From Adineta vaga (lineage: Eukaryota; Rotifera): a stretch of DNA of 64,000 nucleotides. Shown one piece after another: positions 35,208-45,834 of the stretch. The notes beneath the pieces are model-generated. The model had not been told where the DNA came from. It saw nothing but the letters and a program-made list of their open reading frames with translations, and did not search any database. Each line of letters starts with the position of its first letter. The first letter of the stretch is position 1. Location: NCBI GenBank assembly GCA_021613535.1, contig CP075493.1, forward strand, positions 15,872,001 through 15,936,000, in the 5' to 3' direction. Both the position numbers and the translations under genes were made by a program.

Positions 35208-36450
35208 TTAGGTTGTCAACAAAGTTCTGTCGTTTTTTTCTAAAATCTTGTAGAACAACCAAGAAAGTTCTAGAAGTTTCCATACTAAGGGTATATATAT
35301 AGGACATGAATGTCTTTTGAATGATAAAAAAAATCGTTGATATGGACGTTGATGTCGAGTCAAAGATAAATCTTTCTCATAGAGAGGTTCGAGTGCTTTT
35401 ACTTCATGAATTTCGTTTGGGGAACAAAGCAACGGAAGCAGCCAGCAACATATGCGGCACGATGGGTCAGGGTCTAGTCTCTACTCGTACCGCGCAACGT
35501 TGGTTCAATCATTGCAAGAATCGCGATTTAGAACTCGACGACTTACCTCGATCTGGTAGACCAATGGAAGTGGATGTGGACTTTTTAAAGCAGCTTATCG
35601 AAGAAGATCCTCGACTGACTTTACGGTGTTTAGCAGAGCAGCTCGGGTGCTCTCATACTACGGTGGAAAAACATCTGAACGAATTAGGCAAGACCTGGAA
35701 ATATGGGGTATGGATACCTCATGAATTATCGGCACATCAGCTGCAACAGAGAGTTGATGCATGTATGGATTTAATCACATCTCACCGCAACTACCAATGG
35801 TTATCCAATCTGATTACTGGTGAGGAGAAGTGGGTGTTGTATGTTAACTACACGCGTCGACGTCAGTGGCTGAGCGCTGGTCAAACCGGCGTAGCAACAC
35901 CGAAGGCTGATCTCCATCCCAAGAAATTGATGCTGAGCGTCTGGTGGGGTATCAAAGGAGTTATCCACTGGGAAGTTCTACCAAATGGTTACACCATCAC
36001 TGCTGATCTGTACTGTCAACAATTGGATCGGGTTGCAGAAAAGCTCAAGGGAAAGCAGGATCGAGTTTATTTTTTACATGACAACGCTAGACCACATGTA
36101 GCAAAGTCGACCCGTGAAAAATTATTGAAGCTCGGCTGGATTACTATTCCTCATCCACCTTATTCCCCTGACTTGGCTCCAACAGACTACCATTTGTTTC
36201 GATCTCTTTCGAATGATTTACGTGATAAAAAGTTCGACGAAGAAAGCGATGTCAAAACGGAGCTTGTCAAGTTCTTTGATGAAAAATCCCAGGACTTCTA
36301 CGAGCGCGGGATCATGTCTCTGCCAGAGCGTTGGCAACAAGTGGTAGATAGTAATGGTAAATATATATCTGAAAACTAGTTGTACTTTTGAAGTGAAAAA
36401 ACAATAATAAAATTTTTGAAAAAAACGCCAAAACTTTGTTGACAACCTAA
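35208..36450 (+). mobile_element. complete mariner transposon with TA target duplication
   Basis: The element is 1243 bp with terminal inverted repeats of about 33 bp. Both ends begin TTAGGTTGTCAACAAAGTT and the next bases (CTGTCG / TTGGCG then TTTTTTTC) differ at two positions. TA lies directly outside each end (35206-35207 and 36451-36452), the target duplication of the Tc1/mariner group. It carries one uninterrupted transposase gene. Good repeat identity and the open frame point to a fairly young insertion. It ends 70 bp before the duplicated 2TM fragment D. Confidence 0.95.
35321..36379 (+). CDS. mariner transposase
   Basis: 352 residues in one open frame (a second possible start is MDVDVESK at 35342). 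The N-terminal half has two helix-turn-helix regions for terminal-repeat binding, linked by DLPRSGRPMEVD. The catalytic half has the third motif HPPYSPDLAPTDYHLF and the second HDNARPHVAKS, with 34 residues between the two Asp (D34D, mariner type). The first catalytic position, normally Asp in TGDEKW, is Glu here: TGEEKWVLYVNY. Glu at this site is expected to weaken or abolish cut-and-paste activity, although the rest of the frame is intact. Confidence 0.95.
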   Translation: MIKKIVDMDVDVESKINLSHREVRVLLLHEFRLGNKATEAASNICGTMGQGLVSTRTAQRWFNHCKNRDLELDDLPRSGRPMEVDVDFLKQLIEEDPRLTLRCLAEQLGCSHTTVEKHLNELGKTWKYGVWIPHELSAHQLQQRVDACMDLITSHRNYQWLSNLITGEEKWVLYVNYTRRRQWLSAGQTGVATPKADLHPKKLMLSVWWGIKGVIHWEVLPNGYTITADLYCQQLDRVAEKLKGKQDRVYFLHDNARPHVAKSTREKLLKLGWITIPHPPYSPDLAPTDYHLFRSLSNDLRDKKFDEESDVKTELVKFFDEKSQDFYERGIMSLPERWQQVVDSNGKYISEN

Positions 36451-36520
36451 TATTTAGATTGATTTATTAAAATATTCACGAATTTTCATTGTCAGAATCA
36501 TAGCAGTTTCGAAGCATAAT

Positions 36521-37277
36521 ACTTTTTTTTTATTATCTATTTCCTTAATACAACAAATGATTTACAGTAATGTTTTGTTAACTGCAACAGTAGCAAACTT
36601 TGCACTTTATGTGCTCCCAAATGGCGCTGTAATTCCATTAGCACTCGTATACGACGACTGTAGTTGTAAAACGTCCGCTAAATGTATAATGCCATCTTCG
36701 ATCTTTATTGATCAGAGCCGAACAGTATTATTTACTGTACCAGGTATGTATGTTGGATGTTATCCTGTTGAATCATTATTACAATCGGATCTTCGATGTT
36801 TCTATAACCAAACATGTATAAATACATTACAGTTGTATCTGAATGCATCATCACCAATGAATGTTACAGCTCTAGATTCATCTATATTAGCTGCATTTAT
36901 GGTGAATTCGAGAGTAGAAGATATCGTTAACAATCTAATGGTTGAAAAATGGATTCAATCGATGATGTATGAAAATTATTATAATGAATGTAGTACAACA
37001 CAATGTATTTATATACATAAAACAAAGAATATTTTGATTTATATCATAACAACAACGGTCGGATTAACTGGAGGTTTAGTTACAGCGTTAAAATTGATTG
37101 TGCCACGATTTGTTGCGTTTATTGGTTTTTGTATTAGAAAATACAAGATGAAATACAATCATAATCAAGTGTTACCCATCGTCGAAAGCTAATTCTTACA
37201 ATATTCATACGACAAAACAACATAAGAATCATGAATAAACATCGGTTTGATATATTATTTGTTTGCTTTTCATTTTT
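36521..37277 (+). pseudogene. 2TM paralogue D, 3' fragment duplicated from C
   Basis: The fragment starts within the ectodomain codons equivalent to TTSTFLLSISLIQQMIYSN of paralogue C and runs through helix 2, the C-type cytosolic tail, the stop (37190-37192) and about 85 bp of 3' flank. By eye only a handful of bases differ from C across about 750 bp (for example AACGTT/AATGTT and GATATT/GATATC). The 5' half, including the signal for membrane insertion, is missing, so it should not make a normal product. Confidence 0.85.
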
Positions 37278-37300
37278 GATGTCTTATTTTCTCTGTTTAA

Positions 37301-37320
37301 TCACACCCACACCGTCAAGA
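37301..37320. repeat. telomere-type relic
   Basis: A short C-rich run (TCACACCCACACCGTCAAGA) between fragment D and the receptor gene. The CACCGTCAA end matches the hairpin arm downstream of paralogue C (32505-32523). Confidence 0.6.
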
Positions 37321-37330
37321 TCATAGAATT

Positions 37331-40300
37331 CTAGTCAGTTCTAGTCGATGTAATTGCTATCGATGAAATTGATGGTTTAAATCCTACGAAATTCGATACC
37401 CATCGACCAATACTTGTTGCATACCATTCTGTTGAATAAAATGACGAAGGTAAAACATACAATAGAAAACTAGTTAATTGAGGAAGAAATGAAAAGAAAT
37501 AAGATACGATTAACAGATATCTTATCCAACTATTTTCCAAATTTTGACAATATAATGTAAATGGAATAATAAAAAGTGGTAAGGAAAATAATTGTGGAAC
37601 TAAAGTTATTCCAGGTCCAATAACTGATTCTTTATTTTCATTCAATACTTGTAAAATAAAATGAAAACGATTTTGAAATTTCATTAAAATCGATTGATTT
37701 GATTGAATAATATTTTTTCGAGCCTTAATCTTATTTCTTGCTACTATAAAACTAATAATAATTGTCGAAAGAAAAGTAATTATTAATGGTAAAATCGAAT
37801 TAATTATCGATACAATCGAATGATACAATTTCCATATTGATCGATACTGATTAGGAAATTCCATTACACACATTGCATCATTCGTATTCATTACTTCCAT
37901 TAACGATTTAACAAAAATAAATTCATGAAAATGACTACCTAAAATACCGACCATTGTAATGATCATTAAACGACGAGCAATCTGTGGTTTTCTAAGCCAT
38001 TGTTTATTAAGAAAAAGTGTCATATAAACACGTTCAATTGCAATCAATGATGAAAGCCAATATACAATTCGACTTGATGATATAAGAAAATAATTGAATA
38101 TTTTACATAAATAATGATTAATTTCAATTGAAGAATAAAATCCAATGATATTTATTGCTAAATGTAATAATCGAACAGTAAGAAATGTTAGATTTAATTG
38201 ATTAACAATACTCATAGAGAATAAATATTGTCCGATACCATTTCGAAGAGAATTTTTTCGACGAAAAGTTACAAAAGAAAAAACATTATTTAGTATTCCT
38301 AATAAAAACAATAATATCGAAATACTAATGAGAAATCGAAATATAAATATTGGATTATTTGAATTGAAATTCGTATAAAAAAGTTGATCTAATGTAAATA
38401 TAAATAAATTGGAATTAAATTGACATTTTCTTCCGAAATAACATTTTGGACATAAACAAAGAAAATTGTTCGTATCCTTTAAACATATTCCATTGGATAA
38501 ACAATAAGAACATTGATTAAGATGAAAATCATATTGAAAACATTGAATTTGCGTATGATTTTCATTACAAATACATAAATAATGTTCGTCATAGAAACAA
38601 AATAAATTTGTCGAATTTTCACATAAAAATTGATATTTTATTGGTGAAATTTGTTTTTGTCGAATAGACATACAACGAGTTTCATCATTCAATTGAGTTA
38701 TACCATCAATTGATTGAATATCAATTTGAACAGAAATAACATAAAGTTCAGGTAAAATTTTCTCGGAATATAATTTAACTACAACAATTTCTGGTATTGT
38801 ACCATGTTGATGTTCATATTCAATTGAATTCGGAAGAATTCGATAGATTTTTTGATAAACAAGATTTAAATTTAATGAAATAAAATCAATATCAAAATAT
38901 TGTACAACAGCTGCTAAATGATTCATTGTTTCATTAATGAATAATTTCGTTTCTGGTTTTCGAAATTGACATTTATTACCATGATATTTATCTGTACATA
39001 TACAAGCACTTGATTCAGGTTTTGATGTTGAAAAACATGAACCATTATTTAGACAAGGATTTGATTGACATCGATCATGTTCAATAAAACATCGTTCACC
39101 ATATCGATTAAATGAACAAATACAATAAGGTAAATGATTTCCAATTAATAAACCACGATATCCAGGTTGACATAGAGATCCATACGAACAATAACCATTC
39201 AGACATTGTTCATCTTTCAATGAACAATTTTCACCAGTAAAATTTGCTTTACAAAGACAAATGTACTGTGATTTTTCATTGAGAATTGCTTGACAAACTT
39301 GATTTTGATGACATGGATTACTTGAACATGGATTATCTTCTTGTTTAGGAAATCGTAAAATTTTCGTTAAACGTAAAACAGGTAAATAATCAAAATAAAT
39401 CGGATATTTCCATACAGCGAAGAGTTTTGGTTGATCGAAATCACTTTTTTCATACATTTCAATACGAATTGAATAAGGAGGATAATCATTTGAATAATTT
39501 AAATAACGTTCAAATTTATATTGAAGAAATTGTTTCGAATGAGAATATAAATAATGAGCGAACTTTTTTGAATAAGTCAATAATTCTGATACAACTCGAG
39601 CATGAAAAAAATAATTTGTAAGAATTTCATTTTTAAACATGAATAATATAACGATTTTAAATACAAGATTAATATCATTTGTCATCGAATAAATTGATTC
39701 AGAAAGATTAAGATGAAAAAGTAAACTTATACGATCACTATGATATTGACATTTGTCACCATAATATTGTGGAGGACAAAAACAAATGATTGATCGATTG
39801 TGAAAATAAACACCAATACCACGATTACACCAATAAGCAATTGGATCTGTATGATTTAAAGATAATGTTGATGGTTTTGTTGTTGAAATACTTGAAGTTA
39901 TCGATAATGTTAGATTTGAATCGATTGGAAATTGAATTAATTGAAATTTTTTATAGGAATTTTTCATAATAATTTCTTTTTCTTCACGATATTGAAATCT
40001 TGTTAATTGTAAAATATGTTGATATTCACACATATATTCATCTTCACCAAAATCACAATCAAATATTTGATTACATCGACCATTTCTTATACAATTTCCA
40101 TTAAAACAAACTGCATCATAAATTCGTTCACAGAATGAAATATTTAGTCGATAGTTACACCAAAAATCATCATCGGAAGAATTTTTACATCGTTCTCCAA
40201 AGCAATGATTCCAATAGGGAATACATTGTTTATTCGATTGACATTTATAATTATATCCAAGCATAGTTTGTTGATTACAATGTAAAATATTATTACGTTC

Positions 40301-42238
40301 ATCAATTGCTCCATAACAATCAATAATTTCATTACCAATTTGACTCCAATTAATACATGAAAACTTCTTTTGATTTGTAAAACAAGCAAATTCTGTTGTT
40401 TTATTACATAGTGTTGAATATGGTACTAATTGATTGAATGAATTTTTTTCATCAGATGCATCAGCACAATCCCATTGATTATCAAATAACCATTTCTTAT
40501 CAATACATTGTCCATTATCACATTGCCATTGCTCATCCAAACATTTCCACCATTGTCTACATTCAGTTACATTTTCATCTTGTCTCAAAGGTAAATTCCA
40601 AAATGTATCACAATAATATCGAAATGGAATATGTATTTGTTCAGAAACTTGATTAATTTCATTTTCAAACCATGATTTTTCAATATATTGTCGAAGAAGA
40701 TAACAATGATCTTTTTTTTGATAATTACAATTCATATCCGATAATTTTCTACTTGTACCTAACCAATATTCATCGAATGTATTATGACAATCAGAATAGG
40801 AATTACCAAGAAGAATTATACTTAAACAAGTTATCTCATCTGATGAACAACGAAAACAATATCGAGATATTTTTGAAAAGGAAATATTTGTTTGTTCATC
40901 GATTTGATCAATATTATTTAACGATTTATTTTGTGTCCATTGACAAATGAAATTTTCGATTTGATGAAGTTTAGTTAAAAATGAAATAGTCTTAGCGAGA
41001 ATATCAATTAATATACCATGACATTTGATTGTTCCATTAATAAGAAGAAAATCTGGTCGTAATTTATAATATTTTGGATAGAAAAAGAAAATATATGGAG
41101 CCATAATTCCTATTTTAGAAAATTGAATCGAATTTGAATGACAAATAGATGTTAATTGTTCAGTACAAAACGTATTTTCTTCTCCACATGGACAATCAAC
41201 ATGAACAGCTCCAGATAAATCACAAAGAAGAATAAATCGACATTGATCTTCTACTGTTAGATTACTCATTTTTGTTTGATTATATCCATATTTTTCATAA
41301 CATCGTCCATTAGGTAATGTCCACATATCATTGATATAATGTGTTTCACAAAGGAAAGCTTGTTCACGTTTACTTTGACATTCGGATTTAAATTGTGATA
41401 TGATTTGAAAATCAAATCGATCAATAATACATTGTCCATCACCACATGAATATTGATTTGGTGGACAAATTCGATCATCACATGGAATATAAATTCCATC
41501 AGTTGAACATTTGATATCATCATAAAATTGTATTTCATCACTCCAATCTAAACAATCAAATTCTCCATCGAGAAAATATTCATCAGGAATACACATTCCA
41601 TTCATACATTGATATTCATCATTTTCACATTTATTCGATTTTAATTCATTGCAATTTTCTTCATCAAATCCAAACATACATTGTTGAATACCATCACATA
41701 TATCTCGCCAATCTAAACATAATAAACCGTAATTACAGTTCAATGTTCGATAACAAATTATATCGCCATAGAATTGAACATAATGAGAATTATTTAGTTT
41801 TAAATTATTTTCAGCATAAAATGTATCGGTTAATGTTCTTCCTATTGGTAATAAATATTTGCAATTTTTACCAAATGATTGTAAATTAATACATTTACAT
41901 ATATATCCGTTGAATTCATCGATTGGATTTGTTAGAAATCGAATATAGTCTTCAACTTTTTCGATACTTGATTTCCATTGATGTAAAACAGTACTAATAC
42001 TAATATTCATTTTCTGAAGATTAGCAAATGAATAGAGCGTTCCATTATGATAACAATGTTGTGTATCATTACTTCTATTCAAAATAATGGGTTCGATTGG
42101 ACGACGACAAAATGGTAAACTTTTATGAAAAATACAATCATAAAATTCTACCGATGGACTATCGACAGTATTGTAAACATAGATTGTTAGATTAACATAT
42201 GGTAAAACGAATAGAATTAATTCTAATCGATTTCTCAT
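37331..42238 (-). CDS. mosaic LDLa-EGF-7TM receptor
   Basis: One open frame of 1635 residues, ATG at 42238 with a hydrophobic leader (LELILFVLPYVNLTIYVY). LDL-receptor class A repeats lie at about 165-196 (CDGIQQCMFGFDEENC) and 203-235 (CLDWSDE), with a partial one near 257. More follow in the middle (CDNGQCIDKKW...CADASDE; CNQIFDCDFGEDEYMC). EGF-like modules follow: CFCPPQYYGDKC, CLCKANFTGENC, CICSFNRYGERC, CICTDKYHGNKC and CLCPKCYFGRKC. The last about 340 residues are a seven-helix domain (LLFLLGILNNVFSFVTFRRK at TM1; IAIERVYMTLF at the end of TM3, where ERV replaces DRY). The combination of ligand-binding modules and 7TM suggests a large adhesion or endocytic receptor at the surface. The 7TM part resembles the pseudogene at 47913-52835. 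Confidence 0.9.
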   Translation of the reverse strand: MRNRLELILFVLPYVNLTIYVYNTVDSPSVEFYDCIFHKSLPFCRRPIEPIILNRSNDTQHCYHNGTLYSFANLQKMNISISTVLHQWKSSIEKVEDYIRFLTNPIDEFNGYICKCINLQSFGKNCKYLLPIGRTLTDTFYAENNLKLNNSHYVQFYGDIICYRTLNCNYGLLCLDWRDICDGIQQCMFGFDEENCNELKSNKCENDEYQCMNGMCIPDEYFLDGEFDCLDWSDEIQFYDDIKCSTDGIYIPCDDRICPPNQYSCGDGQCIIDRFDFQIISQFKSECQSKREQAFLCETHYINDMWTLPNGRCYEKYGYNQTKMSNLTVEDQCRFILLCDLSGAVHVDCPCGEENTFCTEQLTSICHSNSIQFSKIGIMAPYIFFFYPKYYKLRPDFLLINGTIKCHGILIDILAKTISFLTKLHQIENFICQWTQNKSLNNIDQIDEQTNISFSKISRYCFRCSSDEITCLSIILLGNSYSDCHNTFDEYWLGTSRKLSDMNCNYQKKDHCYLLRQYIEKSWFENEINQVSEQIHIPFRYYCDTFWNLPLRQDENVTECRQWWKCLDEQWQCDNGQCIDKKWLFDNQWDCADASDEKNSFNQLVPYSTLCNKTTEFACFTNQKKFSCINWSQIGNEIIDCYGAIDERNNILHCNQQTMLGYNYKCQSNKQCIPYWNHCFGERCKNSSDDDFWCNYRLNISFCERIYDAVCFNGNCIRNGRCNQIFDCDFGEDEYMCEYQHILQLTRFQYREEKEIIMKNSYKKFQLIQFPIDSNLTLSITSSISTTKPSTLSLNHTDPIAYWCNRGIGVYFHNRSIICFCPPQYYGDKCQYHSDRISLLFHLNLSESIYSMTNDINLVFKIVILFMFKNEILTNYFFHARVVSELLTYSKKFAHYLYSHSKQFLQYKFERYLNYSNDYPPYSIRIEMYEKSDFDQPKLFAVWKYPIYFDYLPVLRLTKILRFPKQEDNPCSSNPCHQNQVCQAILNEKSQYICLCKANFTGENCSLKDEQCLNGYCSYGSLCQPGYRGLLIGNHLPYCICSFNRYGERCFIEHDRCQSNPCLNNGSCFSTSKPESSACICTDKYHGNKCQFRKPETKLFINETMNHLAAVVQYFDIDFISLNLNLVYQKIYRILPNSIEYEHQHGTIPEIVVVKLYSEKILPELYVISVQIDIQSIDGITQLNDETRCMSIRQKQISPIKYQFLCENSTNLFCFYDEHYLCICNENHTQIQCFQYDFHLNQCSYCLSNGICLKDTNNFLCLCPKCYFGRKCQFNSNLFIFTLDQLFYTNFNSNNPIFIFRFLISISILLFLLGILNNVFSFVTFRRKNSLRNGIGQYLFSMSIVNQLNLTFLTVRLLHLAINIIGFYSSIEINHYLCKIFNYFLISSSRIVYWLSSLIAIERVYMTLFLNKQWLRKPQIARRLMIITMVGILGSHFHEFIFVKSLMEVMNTNDAMCVMEFPNQYRSIWKLYHSIVSIINSILPLIITFLSTIIISFIVARNKIKARKNIIQSNQSILMKFQNRFHFILQVLNENKESVIGPGITLVPQLFSLPLFIIPFTLYCQNLENSWIRYLLIVSYFFSFLPQLTSFLLYVLPSSFYSTEWYATSIGRWVSNFVGFKPSISSIAITSTRTD

Positions 42239-42801
42239 TTATAATTATCGTATATGACAGATCGAGTAGATTAACTATGCAACAAAAAAAAACAGAAATT
42301 TTAAGAACGTGATTTATATCAGACATGACTTAAATACTATTTCATCGAACGATCACATAATTGACATTAAACATAGAGAAATAAATCACAGACGTGTCCG
42401 CGTGTGTATAATATCAATTACATTCTTCGATAGTAAAAGTCTAAGTGACGATATACTAACTGAATTTAAGATTTCATTAGATTAGATAAAAAAAAAATAA
42501 AATTCAATGATTTTATTCATATAGTTCTAACGTGAGTCCAAAATGCTTAGATTCGACAAATTCTTTTCATAGACAACAAAAGAAAAGTTATCGAATGTAA
42601 AGATGAAAATCTCGACGGTTACTGTCATTAATACTCACATTGTTATTCAATAACTGAACATATTTTGAGAAATATTTATTTGATAAAATAAAATATACAA
42701 ACTATACTATAGCAAAATTACCATGTAATTTGCTACCTAAATGTCCTGTGTAATATTTTTCAACGTAACTTAGTTGCAGTCATATAAGCTGTGAATGTTT
42801 T
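42239..42801. other. intergenic sequence between two large minus-strand genes
   Basis: AT-rich, about 560 bp; it must hold the promoter of the mosaic receptor and the 3' flank of the Cys-repeat gene. No specific element assigned. Confidence 0.45.
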
Positions 42802-45800
42802 TCAGCATTTTTCCCATTTCATTCTTTGATATTCTTTTCTGTAATTTTTTACAGAACGATACCAAAGTGAAAAATTTATTCTTATTTTTCCGTGATACAA
42901 CACAATCAGGAGGCACATTCTCACCAATAACAACAGTAGAACTGTCATAATTATGGATAAGATCAATATGAGAAAATGAGTCTTGTTAATAATAATAACT
43001 TTTCTCTCATTAATTACGATAACAATAAGAAGCGAACTTTTGTCATGTTTTCCGACAACAACAGTTTTGCACATTTGATCTGAATCACGATATGTATTGC
43101 GAGGATGACACAGGCATTCGACACGTGGAATACAACAATTAGTCTTGTTTGTACATTCTTTCGTAGCACAACAACTATCTTCGATTGGAACAATGGGCGT
43201 AAATGATAATGTATTTTGGGAAGATGATTTTGTGTTAGAAGTCACTAGTGGACTATTTGTATCTGTTGATGGTGACGTCGAATCCTGCAAAGATGTAGCG
43301 TTGACTGGCTCTATTGTGGAAGTGAGTCTGGTCGGTGAATGTGATTGAGAATTGGATGATGCTTCTGTCGATGCGTGTGGTGTGGCTGAATTATTTTCTG
43401 TAGTTGTCGATGATAAAGTTGAATCACGAGGAAGCGTAGAATTCAATAATTCTGAATTAGAAGTGGATGTGGCCAGTGAACCTGACTCAGAACTTGTTGA
43501 AGGTTCAGTGGTAACTGATGTTGTATATGTACTCGTGCTGGAAGACGGCGATGTACTATTTGTATCTTCTAATGGTAAAGTTGAATTGAGGCAAGGAGTG
43601 GAAGTATGAAAAGGTAATTTTTCTGTGTGTGTGAAGTTGTTTGATGATAGTTCAGTCGAAGTATGTATATCATTTGAATATAGATCAGAGAATGGCGTCG
43701 AATTATTTATGTCTGCTGGTGGTAAAGTTAAATTCAATGAAATTGTGGAATTACTTGTTGATTCCAGGAAAGTTGTTGTATTATTAATGTTTGTCTCGGG
43801 AGAAGTTGGTTCAAATGTGATGTTTGATGATGCCGATGTAGTAGTCGTGTTAGATATGCTAGGATACATGGATGATTGATTACTGCTAGTTGGGAAGGAA
43901 GGACTGGTTGAAAAGTTGAAAAAGTTAGTTAAATCATGAAAAGAAAAAGCAGCGGTTGATGTTTTTGTTATCGTTGAATTAATGTTTTGAGGTACACACA
44001 GTTGACTAGCAGGATCATGAATGCAAACGGGAACGGGTTCTCCTGAACACTGTTCAAGTAACGAATCATAACAAACTCCTCGACAGAGTTTGATTTGATT
44101 TAGTTTGTAATTATTATATGATTTTGTAACATTACAAATCGTGTGTCCATCATCCGCACATACTTGTTTATCATTACTAATGCACTGGCTACCACATATG
44201 CGATTATTTGCGCAAACTGTACCATTCACACATTTTGCTGTCAAAGGATTATAACATTGGCGATTAAATCCACTAACACATAGCTCAGTTCCGATAGAAC
44301 AAAGGGTATCATTAATACATAAATACTGACCTTTATCGTAGCAAGTATTAGAGCAAATTGAGACACATTGTAGAACACCATTGACGCACTGTTGAAGTGG
44401 CATACTTTCAATATCATAGCATTTACCATTGCATACTTGAATCTGATTTGGTTTATAATATGTATAATCTTGATTAACTGAACAAAGTGTTCTGTTATCA
44501 TTTGCACAAACTCGGTTTCGATACGATGACGTGTTTGGTATGCATTGATCATTACAAACACGATCTTTTTCATAACAAAACGTATGATTTAAGCATCTGC
44601 GTGATTTTGGATCGTAACATTCCAATTTAGATGGTTGAAAAGAATTCTCAAAGTAATCATATTTTACTTCACAAAGATCTTGACCAATTTTACAAATACT
44701 GCTATTAATACAAACATGAATTGCTGAATCGAAGCATTGATTTCCACAAGAAGTATCAATGCATGTAACTGTTCCATTAACACATTGTTGCACTGATGTA
44801 TCAAAACATTTCCCATTACATAAATGCATTTGATAATGTTTATAAGTATTAAACGGAAGTGAAACATTACAAATTGTACGTCTGTCGTTGGCACATACTT
44901 GATAAGATACATTGACTCCTGTCATGCATTGTTTATTACAAATACGAGTATTTGGACAAAATGTGTTGTTAATGCATTTGTATCCTAAAGGATCGTAGCA
45001 TTGAAGCCTGGATGGAGAAAGAAGGTTGCCAGTCGTGGAATCATATTTGATTAGACAAGTATCTTGGTTGAAAGAACAAAGCATACCATCAATGCATCTG
45101 AAAGATGCTGGGTTGTAGCATACAAATTTGGGTGGACTAATTGCATAACCAGAGGAACTATAGTTGGTTAGACACAAGTCCTCTCCAACTTTACAAAGTT
45201 GACCATTAATACAAACATTTGTAGATGCATTATAACACTCATTAGAACAATTTGAAACACATTGTATAGAACCATTTACACAATGTCTAGATCCGTTAGA
45301 CTGCGTATCATAGCATTCACCATTGCATACTTGAATCTGATTTGGTTTATAATATGTATAATCTTGATCAACTGGACAAAGTGTTCTGTTATCATTTGCA
45401 CAAACTTGTTTTCGATTCGATAAAGTGTTTAGTATGCATTGATTATTACAAACACGATCTTTTTCATAACAAAACATATGATTTAAGCATCTGTGTGATT
45501 TTGGATCGTAACATTTCATTTCTGGTAGTGCGATAAATTCACCAGAATCAGAATATTTCAGATCACAGACATCTTCACCGACTAAACATACAGTATTATT
45601 AAGACAAATTTGGGTTGTCAAATCATAACACTGATTTCCGCATAAATTGAAACACGTAATATTATAACCAGTTTCTACACAAGCATGAGTAATCGGATTA
45701 TAACAATATTTGTTTCCGCATGGTATTTCTGTATCAAAACATGTAAGTGTAGTATTCGACGCAGTTGTACTAAATTCAACCATAATTGTCATCCAAAGAA

Positions 45801-45834
45801 TGAAAATTTTCCACTGGTACATTTTTCTATTCAT
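42802..45834 (-). CDS. Cys-repeat, mucin-stalk single-pass membrane protein
   Basis: One open frame of 1010 residues. A signal peptide (MYQWKIFILWMTIMVEFSTT from the second Met) precedes about 590 residues of repeated Cys modules of the type CYDPxSxRCLNxxFC and CGNQCYDxxTxxCINxxxC, alternating with VCANDNRTLC units. A Ser/Thr/Pro-rich stalk spans about 630-890, probably heavily O-glycosylated. A compact Cys cluster (CCATKECTNKTNCC) follows, then a membrane helix (FLILILSIIMTVLLLLLVRM) and a basic tail. Two module blocks (DNA near 45300-45530 and 44400-44620) are nearly identical. The CYDP...C..G pattern loosely recalls small carbohydrate-binding modules of fungal glucanases, but that is only an impression. 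Probably a surface-coat or adhesion protein. Confidence 0.85.
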   Translation of the reverse strand: MNRKMYQWKIFILWMTIMVEFSTTASNTTLTCFDTEIPCGNKYCYNPITHACVETGYNITCFNLCGNQCYDLTTQICLNNTVCLVGEDVCDLKYSDSGEFIALPEMKCYDPKSHRCLNHMFCYEKDRVCNNQCILNTLSNRKQVCANDNRTLCPVDQDYTYYKPNQIQVCNGECYDTQSNGSRHCVNGSIQCVSNCSNECYNASTNVCINGQLCKVGEDLCLTNYSSSGYAISPPKFVCYNPASFRCIDGMLCSFNQDTCLIKYDSTTGNLLSPSRLQCYDPLGYKCINNTFCPNTRICNKQCMTGVNVSYQVCANDRRTICNVSLPFNTYKHYQMHLCNGKCFDTSVQQCVNGTVTCIDTSCGNQCFDSAIHVCINSSICKIGQDLCEVKYDYFENSFQPSKLECYDPKSRRCLNHTFCYEKDRVCNDQCIPNTSSYRNRVCANDNRTLCSVNQDYTYYKPNQIQVCNGKCYDIESMPLQQCVNGVLQCVSICSNTCYDKGQYLCINDTLCSIGTELCVSGFNRQCYNPLTAKCVNGTVCANNRICGSQCISNDKQVCADDGHTICNVTKSYNNYKLNQIKLCRGVCYDSLLEQCSGEPVPVCIHDPASQLCVPQNINSTITKTSTAAFSFHDLTNFFNFSTSPSFPTSSNQSSMYPSISNTTTTSASSNITFEPTSPETNINNTTTFLESTSNSTISLNLTLPPADINNSTPFSDLYSNDIHTSTELSSNNFTHTEKLPFHTSTPCLNSTLPLEDTNSTSPSSSTSTYTTSVTTEPSTSSESGSLATSTSNSELLNSTLPRDSTLSSTTTENNSATPHASTEASSNSQSHSPTRLTSTIEPVNATSLQDSTSPSTDTNSPLVTSNTKSSSQNTLSFTPIVPIEDSCCATKECTNKTNCCIPRVECLCHPRNTYRDSDQMCKTVVVGKHDKSSLLIVIVINERKVIIINKTHFLILILSIIMTVLLLLLVRMCLLIVLYHGKIRINFSLWYRSVKNYRKEYQRMKWEKC

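Noticed and set aside
40144-41541. Several open frames overlapping the large receptor in other frames
   Set aside because: Shadows of the 1635-residue gene, without independent signal or composition.
43145-43879. Plus-strand open frames rich in Val, Asp and Ser
   Set aside because: Complement of the Ser/Thr-rich stalk of the minus-strand gene.
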